6,942 nt of DNA from UMGS1484 sp045661365. GTDB taxonomy: Bacteria; Bacillota; Clostridia; Oscillospirales; Acutalibacteraceae. The notes beneath the pieces are model-generated. The model was not told where the DNA came from. It worked only from the letters and a program-made list of their open reading frames with translations, and searched no databases. This document shows positions 1-5,073 of this stretch, piece by piece. The position numbers were made by a program, and so were the translations under genes. The stretch spans positions 1-6,942 of the forward strand of contig JAZRFL010000173.1 of assembly GCA_045661365.1 (NCBI GenBank), written 5' to 3'. Within the stretch, counting starts at the first letter, position 1. Each line of letters begins with the position of its first letter.

Positions 1-1
1 A

Positions 2-33
2 AAGCCGTATTGTTTGCAAAAACAATACGGCTT
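2..33 (-). terminator. Rho-independent terminator of the dockerin-peptidase gene
   Basis: A perfect 14-bp inverted repeat (positions 2-15 with 20-33) encloses a 4-base loop. It starts 13 bases past the TAG stop of the minus-strand gene at 47-1774. Read on the minus strand, the stem ends in CTTT and the remaining T-tract lies outside the window, so its full length is not visible. On the plus strand no T-run follows the stem, so termination is predicted for leftward transcripts only. Confidence 0.8.
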
Positions 34-46
34 GAAACAATTTGAT

Positions 47-1774
47 CTATGCGGCTTGATCAGGTGTGGGGAAGGCAGGAATCTTGCCAACCACTTTTTG
101 CAAGATCATCAAAGCGTCGGAAGCGGAGATCTGACCGTCGCTGTTTACGTCAGCGACTTCTTTGTAAAAAACGGTCATTTCTTTGCCTACCACTTGTTTA
201 AGTACCGACAAAGCATCTTGAGCGGCAACCTTACCGTCAAAATCGCAATCACCCATGGGGATAGAATCAAACACCTTTATGTCGGCGGTGGCGGACAGGG
301 TACCGTTTGTGACGGTGGCGATCACCACGCCGTCTTTGACGTCACCCAAGGTAAGGGTGAATTCGGTCAGCGGCTCGGTAGAACCGTCGGAATACACCAA
401 CACAGCGGTAAAATCCTTGGCGGTCAAAGGGGTATTGGTCAAAATACAGGCTTTTTTGGGGGTGAGTCGGATCTCGGTGGGTGAGGCGGCTTGCTCTACC
501 AGCTTGGTGTAATCCAAACAGATCCAACCGGTTTTGCCATCGTACGTGATTTTTCCCCAGTTGCCTTGTACTAAGGTAACGGTTACACGGGTGTTGGTTT
601 CAATTGCGGTCAAAACAGAGCTGTCGGTTGTGGCGGCGGCACGTAGATTCAGACCGTCGGAAGAGGTGATCACGTAAGTGCCGATCTGATATATGACTTC
701 TTTTTTGACAACCGAAACGGTGAATTTGGCCGATTTGCCTTGGTAGGTAACGTAAACGTCTTGAGTTCCCACGGCTTGTGCGGGCAGTCCGCTGACCGTG
801 TAGCCGGATGTAATGGCTTTGCTGGTGCCGTCACTATACAGCACCGTAACTTTCATGCCGGCGGGAGCAAGGGCTTCGCCGATCAAATAACTGGTTTTGG
901 TGGGTGGCGTGACTTGCACACCGCGTACCGACGGAGCGGCGGCTTTGGCATAGTCTAAGGTGCACCAACCGGTCTTGCCGTCGTAGGTCGTTTTACCCCA
1001 ACCGTCTTTGATTTCGGTTACGGTGATGGTGGCGTTGTAGGGAATGGCGGTCAAAACGTTGTAAGAAGTGCCAATGCCCGACCGCAGGTTTACGCCGTTG
1101 TCGGAGGTAATGGTGTATTTGTGAGAGATCGGGTCTATTGTGGTGTCAAAATAGGAGGGGTTGGTACCGCCAATATGACCGGTCCCGTTGTGAGGCCCTT
1201 TGTAAATCTGCAATTTGGTAACGCCGCTGTTGGCATAACCAAACAATTCTTTGGGGCCGTTGGCGGCAGAGTCCATAATATACACGCGACCGTCTGCCAC
1301 TTTGTCGACCGCTACGTAGTGACCACCGTTTTTCACTTGAACCACCACAACGTAACCGTCGTTGATATACGAGGCGATGGTGGCGGTCTTGGAGGCTTGG
1401 GAAGCATTGGTGTCAAAGGTGACAGCGCCGTGATAAGAAAAATCGGGGCTGTAGTTGGCGGCGGTGGACCAAATGATCCACCCGGTGTCTAAATAAAAGC
1501 CACCGTTGGCTTTGAGCCATTCGCAATAAATGCCCGGATTAAACAGATTGGTGTCGGCAGGGGCGGCGCCACTGTGCACCAGCAATTTGGCAATAGAGGT
1601 GAGAGCACACCCGGTTTTGCTTATGGTGTCGGTAGAACTGAAGGAAATGCTACCCCAACGAGAGTCGGATTGCAACCAGGTTCGGTATTCGTAATCGTCT
1701 GCCTGCGCCACGGGGGCGACCCACAAACTCAAAATCAAAAATATAGCAATTAGCGAACAAAGTAAACGCTTCAT
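47..1774 (-). CDS. Secreted C39-like cysteine peptidase with two SH3b-Ig units and a C-terminal type I dockerin
   Basis: This encodes a 575-aa exported modular protein. Residues 1-25 form a signal peptide (Lys-Arg, hydrophobic core, cleavage after AQA). Residues about 30-195 resemble Peptidase_C39_2 (papain-like): an N-terminal Gln35 in WLQSDSRWG, candidate nucleophile Cys56 in TGCALTS, His152 in GGHYVAV and Asp168 in YIMDSA. Next come SH3b (about 219-277), a Big_3-type Ig-like domain (284-355), a second SH3b (367-424), a second, more divergent Ig-like domain (431-501) and a type I dockerin (505-566). The dockerin has two calcium-loop repeats, with Asp509/511/513/520 and Asp542-Asn544-Asp546-Asp553. 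By family knowledge, a dockerin docks to a cohesin on a scaffoldin or cell-surface protein, and SH3b domains often bind peptidoglycan peptides. The true substrate (cell-wall peptide, dietary or host protein) cannot be read from sequence. I chose the ATG at 1774 because AGAGG lies 6 bases upstream; a TTG two codons earlier would abut that site. The gene has its own promoter and terminator. Confidence 0.88.
   Translation of the reverse strand: MKRLLCSLIAIFLILSLWVAPVAQADDYEYRTWLQSDSRWGSISFSSTDTISKTGCALTSIAKLLVHSGAAPADTNLFNPGIYCEWLKANGGFYLDTGWIIWSTAANYSPDFSYHGAVTFDTNASQASKTATIASYINDGYVVVVQVKNGGHYVAVDKVADGRVYIMDSAANGPKELFGYANSGVTKLQIYKGPHNGTGHIGGTNPSYFDTTIDPISHKYTITSDNGVNLRSGIGTSYNVLTAIPYNATITVTEIKDGWGKTTYDGKTGWCTLDYAKAAAPSVRGVQVTPPTKTSYLIGEALAPAGMKVTVLYSDGTSKAITSGYTVSGLPAQAVGTQDVYVTYQGKSAKFTVSVVKKEVIYQIGTYVITSSDGLNLRAAATTDSSVLTAIETNTRVTVTLVQGNWGKITYDGKTGWICLDYTKLVEQAASPTEIRLTPKKACILTNTPLTAKDFTAVLVYSDGSTEPLTEFTLTLGDVKDGVVIATVTNGTLSATADIKVFDSIPMGDCDFDGKVAAQDALSVLKQVVGKEMTVFYKEVADVNSDGQISASDALMILQKVVGKIPAFPTPDQAA
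272..676 (-). repeat. Second SH3b-Ig unit of an intragenic duplication
   Basis: SH3b copy 2 (about 503-676) and Ig copy 2 (about 272-484) repeat the domain order of 710-1120. The SH3b copies share NLR near the start, VLTAI in the middle, and WGK-TYDGKTGW and LDY-K near the end. The DNA is also similar around the TYDGKTGW codons. The Ig copy keeps LVYSDGST but is otherwise more diverged than copy 1. Confidence 0.75.
710..1120 (-). repeat. First SH3b-Ig unit of an intragenic duplication
   Basis: SH3b copy 1 (about 944-1120) is followed by Ig copy 1 (about 710-925). The Ig domain fits the Big_3 pattern well: YLIGE, then VLYSDGTS, then a GTQDVYVTYQGK strand pair. Unit 2 at 272-676 has the same order and spacing, pointing to duplication of a two-domain cassette within the gene. 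Confidence 0.75.
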
Positions 1775-1780
1775 AGTCAA

Positions 1781-1785
1781 CCTCT
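1781..1785 (-). promoter_or_regulatory. Ribosome binding site fixing the peptidase start at 1774
   Basis: On the minus strand AGAGG sits 6 bases before the ATG at 1774. The in-frame TTG at 1780 would directly touch the Shine-Dalgarno sequence, so it is a poor start. Confidence 0.7.
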
Positions 1786-1797
1786 TTATCTTAAAAA

Positions 1798-1813
1798 GTT
1801 ACAAACTTGTAAC
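1798..1813 (-). promoter_or_regulatory. Palindrome over the predicted transcription start; candidate operator
   Basis: Two perfect 7-bp arms, GTTACAA and TTGTAAC, flank a 2-bp centre. The element begins one base after the -10 box at 1815-1820, so it covers the expected +1 (about 1808). A dimeric repressor bound here would block initiation. With no T-run behind it and only a 2-base centre, a DNA operator is more likely than a terminator. I cannot name the regulator: GntR-type and other winged-helix dimers use GT...AC half-sites, but this is not diagnostic. Confidence 0.5.
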
Positions 1814-1814
1814 C

Positions 1815-1844
1815 ATTATACTACCTTTTTTCGCTATTTGTCAA
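1815..1844 (-). promoter_or_regulatory. Consensus sigma-A promoter of the dockerin-peptidase gene
   Basis: On the minus strand there is a perfect TTGACA (1839-1844) and a perfect TATAAT (1815-1820) with an 18-bp spacer that contains an A-run. The 5' leader would be about 34 bases, from around 1808 to the ATG at 1774. The -35 box lies inside a second, looser inverted repeat, TTGTCA (1838-1843) and TGACAA (1852-1857). Confidence 0.85.
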
Positions 1845-1869
1845 CCCTTTGTGACAAGAAAATGTTGGT

Positions 1870-1914
1870 AAAAACATCCCCGCTTGGGTTTGCAAAGGAA
1901 TCCAAGCGGGGATG
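1870..1914 (-). terminator. Rho-independent terminator of the ywlG-lipoprotein unit
   Basis: A perfect 13-bp GC-rich stem (1875-1887 with 1902-1914) is followed on the minus strand by five T residues (1870-1874). It starts 8 bases after the stop of the lipoprotein gene and lies just upstream of the next gene's promoter, so it separates the two leftward transcription units. Confidence 0.9.
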
Positions 1915-1922
1915 CTGTTATG

Positions 1923-2726
1923 TTAATGAGTTTGAAAACTGCTTAAGGGTTGATAGGGTGGGGTGATCACCTTGTTGCGCCAAGCGGTTTCTTTTGCGGT
2001 TGCGGTGGCATCGTCAATGGGGACGTAATCGGACTTTTCTCCTGTTTTGGTGGAAAAAGAAGAATTGGAAAGGTTGTCTAACTCGGTTATTCCCAATTCT
2101 ACTGCGTAAAAGTGATCAAAAACCACCATTTCGCTGAGTACCAGGGTGTCGCCGGAAAGGGTATAACGGGCGGTTTCGGAGTTGCCGGCACCGTTTGAAC
2201 CGGTAAAATAAAAACTGTTGTCGGAGCAATAGGAATATTGATACCGCTCGCTACCGTTAAACAGGTGTACCGCACGGCCGTTGACCAAGGTGTAGGCGTC
2301 GTAAATTTCTTCTCCTTTGCCAATAAACAATTCTTGTTGGCCGTTGCCGTCTATGTCGACCAGATAGTACCCGACTTCGTCCAAGCTATTGTGATATACG
2401 TACATCATAGAAGCTTCTTCCAATTCGGGAATATACCCTTCCCATGGAAAGGCGTCGATATAAATGTTTAGCAGATCGGCATAGGCTTTTGGCGTGGTGT
2501 CTGTGATTTGGGAAGTTTCTTCTTTCGAAACTTCCGATTTGACAGGCTCTGCTTGAGAAACCTCTTCTTGTTCAGAAGGGATACTGCTTGATTCGGGCGC
2601 GGGATGAGAAATGGTGCTGACGACCGATCCTCCGTTGACCGGTTTTTCTTCTGATTGGCAACTCATCATCGTGCCGATCAGACAGATACATAAAAGAATG
2701 TAACAGCTTGCTTTTATAATCTTCAT
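1923..2726 (-). CDS. Putative lipoprotein with Ser/Glu-rich tether and a DxDGNGxxE calcium-type loop
   Basis: This encodes a 267-aa hypothetical protein. Residues 1-22 form a lipoprotein signal peptide (KIIK, hydrophobic core) ending in MMSC, with Cys23 the predicted lipidated residue. Met at -3 is less usual than Leu. Residues about 24-80 are low-complexity, rich in Ser, Glu, Thr and Pro, and look like a flexible tether across the wall. Residues about 81-260 form a globular domain. It includes VDIDGNGQQELFIG (about 123-136), whose Asp124, Asp126, Asn128 and Glu132 match the calcium loops of FG-GAP/VCBS-like repeats seen in many clostridial lipoproteins. No catalytic motif was recognised. The start is supported by AAAGGAG just upstream. 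It follows the ywlG-like stop by 18 bases with no terminator between, so the two are probably one operon, though their functions have no obvious link. Function unknown; lipoprotein export is well supported. Confidence 0.82.
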   Translation of the reverse strand: MKIIKASCYILLCICLIGTMMSCQSEEKPVNGGSVVSTISHPAPESSSIPSEQEEVSQAEPVKSEVSKEETSQITDTTPKAYADLLNIYIDAFPWEGYIPELEEASMMYVYHNSLDEVGYYLVDIDGNGQQELFIGKGEEIYDAYTLVNGRAVHLFNGSERYQYSYCSDNSFYFTGSNGAGNSETARYTLSGDTLVLSEMVVFDHFYAVELGITELDNLSNSSFSTKTGEKSDYVPIDDATATAKETAWRNKVITPPYQPLSSFQTH

Positions 2727-2744
2727 AATGATCTCCTTTTTTAC

Positions 2745-3281
2745 CTATTCATATTGTGCCCGTGGGCCACCAATGTATTTGGGACGGGTTGTGGCGCACA
2801 CCACATGGGCGTTGCCTATGGTGGTTTGTGCAATACGCAGGGGGACGGCCACTGCTCGCAGGTGCATACCGATCAAGGTGTCGCCAATGTCAATGCCGGC
2901 GTCGGCTTGAATGGTTTCTACCGCTACGGGATTTTGCAACGCTTCATACACCGCCGTGGCAAAAGAACCACCTGCCTTGGGCTTTGGCACTACGCTCACG
3001 ATTTGGTGCTTTTCCACCGCCGATCGCTCAATAATAATGGCGCGGTTCAAATGCTCGCAACATTGGGCGGCAAGGGTAATTCCTTTTTCTTGCAAAATCG
3101 GCAGCAGGGCATTCACCACTGCTTGGGCGGCTTGAAAACTGGAATCTTTGCCAATGGTGCCTCCCACAATTTCGCTGGAGGAGCAACCCACCACCAAAAT
3201 ATCGCCTGCTTGCAGGTTGGCAGTTGCCAACAATTGTGTTACGGCAGATTGCGTTTGTTGTTTGATTTGTTCTAAATCCAT
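2745..3281 (-). CDS. ywlG: UPF0340 / DUF436 (TIGR01440) family protein, YwlG-like
   Basis: This encodes 178 aa and appears full length for the family (B. subtilis YwlG is of similar size). It aligns end to end with my recollection of YwlG: VVGCSSSEIVGG (30-41), QCCEHLNRA (73-81), PKAGGSFATA (101-110), ADAGIDIGDTLIGMHL (126-141) and TTRPKYIGG (164-172). Cys33, Cys74-Cys75 and His77 lie in the most conserved motifs and may form an active or binding site, but the family's biochemical role is not established to my knowledge. There is no signal peptide or membrane segment, so it should be cytoplasmic. GGAGG 6 bases before the ATG supports the start. In B. subtilis ywlG lies near glyA; no glyA is present here. 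Instead it leads a two-gene unit with the lipoprotein gene. No convincing promoter stands out in the divergent gap upstream (3282-3383). Confidence 0.9.
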   Translation of the reverse strand: MDLEQIKQQTQSAVTQLLATANLQAGDILVVGCSSSEIVGGTIGKDSSFQAAQAVVNALLPILQEKGITLAAQCCEHLNRAIIIERSAVEKHQIVSVVPKPKAGGSFATAVYEALQNPVAVETIQADAGIDIGDTLIGMHLRAVAVPLRIAQTTIGNAHVVCATTRPKYIGGPRAQYE

Positions 3282-3383
3282 AATTGCCTCCGTAAAATAA
3301 AATGATGCTTCGCGACAAAAGTCCCGTTAGTGGTACAGATCGTCGAATACAATAAACCCAACAAAACCGAAAGGATGATGAAA

Positions 3384-3515
3384 ATGTTAGGGATTTTTAT
3401 TTGCTACGTAATGGTGCAAATGGTTCTGTTAGAGGGGCTTTGGAGCCGTAAGGTCAAAGAAAAACCCATAGAAAAAACAGAGGAGGTTTCTTCTGCTCAC
3501 AAAAAGGCCTGCTAA
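3384..3515 (+). CDS. Small single-span membrane protein (hypothetical, 43 aa)
   Basis: A short reading frame with AAAGGA at 3370-3375, 8 bases before ATG 3384. In-frame ATGs at 3375 and 3378 are too close to that site, though 3378 (45 aa) remains possible; the frame is also open back to an ATG at 3330 without a good ribosome site. The product has one hydrophobic stretch at residues 2-19 (LGIFICYVMVQMVLLEGL), then a charged tail rich in Lys and Glu ending in KKAC. The Ser-Arg-Lys following the helix suggests a cytoplasmic C-terminus by the positive-inside rule. A strong terminator 52 bases after the stop marks the end of a transcript that would include it. I do not recognise a family. It could be a real small protein or a fortuitous frame in a short non-coding transcript. 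Confidence 0.5.
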   Translation: MLGIFICYVMVQMVLLEGLWSRKVKEKPIEKTEEVSSAHKKAC

Positions 3516-3566
3516 TAGTATACCACAATTTTTTAATAGGTAAAGAGAAAACCGAAAATTTTCAGC

Positions 3567-3594
3567 AAACGGAGCGACAACCGCTCCGTTTTTT
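3567..3594 (+). terminator. Rho-independent terminator between the small ORF and rhaB
   Basis: A perfect 10-bp inverted repeat (3567-3576 with 3582-3591, core CGGAGCG) closes a 5-base loop and runs into six T residues (3589-3594). It ends rightward transcription from the 3384-3515 region and insulates the rhamnose operon, whose -35 box begins two bases later. Confidence 0.9.
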
Positions 3595-3595
3595 C

Positions 3596-3624
3596 TTGCA
3601 ATTTTTCCCATTTTATGCAATAAT
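3596..3624 (+). promoter_or_regulatory. Probable promoter of the rhaBAD operon (extended -10)
   Basis: TTGCAA (3596-3601, 4 of 6 matches to TTGACA) and AATAAT (3619-3624, 5 of 6 to TATAAT) are 17 bp apart, with an extended -10 TG at 3616-3617. Transcription would begin around 3631, giving a leader of about 28 bases to rhaB. TGCAAT occurs at 3597-3602, 3616-3621 and 3660-3665; the first two overlap the promoter boxes and may be chance or regulator half-sites. No clear catabolite-repression (cre) site was seen. Confidence 0.65.
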
Positions 3625-3646
3625 ATAAGATGAAGTAATAGAAGTT

Positions 3647-3650
3647 GAGG
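3647..3650 (+). promoter_or_regulatory. Ribosome binding site favouring a TTG start for rhaB
   Basis: GAGG at 3647-3650, followed by TGA, lies 8 bases before TTG 3659. The alternative GTG at 3650 overlaps this site and has no good Shine-Dalgarno of its own. Confidence 0.6.
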
Positions 3651-3658
3651 TGAGTGGT

Positions 3659-5053
3659 TTGCAATATTATTTAGCGGTTGACATTGGTGCTTCCAGCGGT
3701 CGGCACATCATCGGTTGGGTGCAAGACGGCAAAATGATGCTGGAAGAGGTATACCGATTTGAAAACAACCTGCAAAAAAAGAACGGTTCTCTTTGTTGGG
3801 ACACCGACCATTTGTTTTTTAGCATCGTTGAAGGGATGAAAGCTTGTAAACAAGCCGGCAAAATCCCCACCACCATGGGCATTGACACTTGGGCGGTGGA
3901 CTTTGTTCTGTTAGATGAACAAGGCAATCGGTTGGGCGACACGGTGGGTTACCGTGACAGTCGCACCGAAGGCATGGACAAGTTGGCAGAGCAAACCCTT
4001 TCTTTTGAAGATTTGTATGCCAAAACAGGCATTCAAAAGCAACTGTTCAACACCTTGTATCAATTGTTGGCGGTGAAAAAAGCCGATCCCCAACTGTTAG
4101 AACAAGCCAATCGGTTTTTAATGATTCCCGAATATTTTAACTATCGTCTTACGGGGGTTGCCAAAAACGAATATACCAACGCCACCTCTACCGCTATGGT
4201 AAACGCCCATACCAAAGCTTGGGACACCGAGCTTATGAATCTGTACGGTATTCCCACCCGCTTGTTTGGCGACCTTGCCATGCCGGGCGAAACCGTAGGT
4301 AACCTGCTCCCCGAAATTCGGGATCAAGTGGGATTTGACTGCACCGTGATTTTGCCTGCCACCCACGATACCGGCTCGGCCTTTTTGGCAGTACCTGCCG
4401 CCAATGATACCAGCGTGTATATCAGTAGCGGTACTTGGAGTTTGCTTGGTGTGGAAAACAAACAAGCCATTACCTCGGTGGATAGTGCCAAAGCCAACTT
4501 CACCAATGAAGGCGGCTACAACTACCGTTTCCGTTATTTGAAAAATATTATGGGCTTGTGGATCATTCAATCCATTCGCCGCAATTTTGACAAAAAATAT
4601 TCCTTTGCCGATTTGGAAAACATGGCAAAAGAAAGTGCCGATTTCCCCTCGGTGGTGGACGTAAACCACCCCGACTTTTTGGCACCCGAAAGCATGGTAG
4701 AAGCGGTGAAAAACCGCTGTGCCGCAACGGGACAGCCTGTTCCTGCAAGTGTGGGGGAATTGATGCAATGTGTATACCAAAGCCTTGCTCGGTCTTATGC
4801 CGTGGCAATCAAAGAACTTTCGGATTTAACAGGCGTCACCTATACCCATATTCATATTGTGGGGGGCGGCAGTAAAGACGGTTACCTAAACGGCTTGACT
4901 GCCAAAGCCACGGGTCTGCCGGTAATGGCAGGACCTACCGAAGGCACCGCTCTTGGTAATTTAATGGTACAAATGATGGCAGGGGGCGACTTTGCCGATT
5001 TACAACAAGCCCGCAACGCCATAGGCAATAGTTTTGAATTAAAAGCATTTTAA
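3659..5053 (+). CDS. rhaB: Rhamnulokinase
   Basis: Cytoplasmic FGGY-family sugar kinase that phosphorylates L-rhamnulose to L-rhamnulose-1-phosphate with ATP, the second step of L-rhamnose breakdown. From the TTG start it is 464 aa, slightly shorter than the E. coli enzyme (489 aa) and complete. Visible motifs: N-terminal phosphate loop DIGASSGRH (8-16), substrate-site region DTWAVDF (76-82), YRDSR (98-102), ATHDTGSAF (234-242) with the likely catalytic base Asp237, GTWSLLG (258-264) and the adenosine-binding IVGGGSKDGYLN (400-411). The DIGASSGRH and DTWAVDF forms are characteristic of rhamnulokinase rather than xylulo- or glycerol kinase. The start is uncertain by three codons: GTG at 3650 is also in frame, but the Shine-Dalgarno favours TTG 3659. 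It is the first gene of the operon, 20 bases before rhaA, behind its own promoter. Confidence 0.95.
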   Translation: MQYYLAVDIGASSGRHIIGWVQDGKMMLEEVYRFENNLQKKNGSLCWDTDHLFFSIVEGMKACKQAGKIPTTMGIDTWAVDFVLLDEQGNRLGDTVGYRDSRTEGMDKLAEQTLSFEDLYAKTGIQKQLFNTLYQLLAVKKADPQLLEQANRFLMIPEYFNYRLTGVAKNEYTNATSTAMVNAHTKAWDTELMNLYGIPTRLFGDLAMPGETVGNLLPEIRDQVGFDCTVILPATHDTGSAFLAVPAANDTSVYISSGTWSLLGVENKQAITSVDSAKANFTNEGGYNYRFRYLKNIMGLWIIQSIRRNFDKKYSFADLENMAKESADFPSVVDVNHPDFLAPESMVEAVKNRCAATGQPVPASVGELMQCVYQSLARSYAVAIKELSDLTGVTYTHIHIVGGGSKDGYLNGLTAKATGLPVMAGPTEGTALGNLMVQMMAGGDFADLQQARNAIGNSFELKAF

Positions 5054-5058
5054 GTATT

Positions 5059-5064
5059 AAGGAG
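5059..5064 (+). promoter_or_regulatory. Ribosome binding site favouring the second ATG of rhaA
   Basis: AAGGAG at 5059-5064 is 9 bases from ATG 5074 but only 3 bases from ATG 5068, so 5074 is the better start. The two differ by just two residues. Confidence 0.6.
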
Positions 5065-5073
5065 AGAATGACC

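Noticed and set aside
14..484. A 156-codon open frame on the plus strand
   Set aside because: It begins inside the terminator stem and runs antisense to the dockerin and Ig-like coding region; the residues are Gly/His-rich with no recognisable domain.
1798..1813. BlaI/CopY-type operator
   Set aside because: Those repressors use TACA and TGTA separated by 2 bases; here the separation is 4 bases, so the assignment would be forced.
1798..1813. WalR (YycF) box controlling a wall hydrolase
   Set aside because: WalR sites are direct repeats of TGTWAH spaced by 5 bases. Only inverted copies are present here.
2754..3275. A 173-codon open frame on the plus strand
   Set aside because: Antisense to the YwlG-like gene, which matches its family over its full length and has a good ribosome site.
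3282..3383. Promoters for the divergent ywlG unit and the small ORF
   Set aside because: Isolated -10-like hexamers occur (for example TACAAT at 3348-3353), but none has a credible -35 at 16-18 bp, so no promoter is listed.
4118..4780. A 220-codon open frame on the minus strand
   Set aside because: Antisense shadow of rhaB with no domain and no plausible transcription unit of its own.
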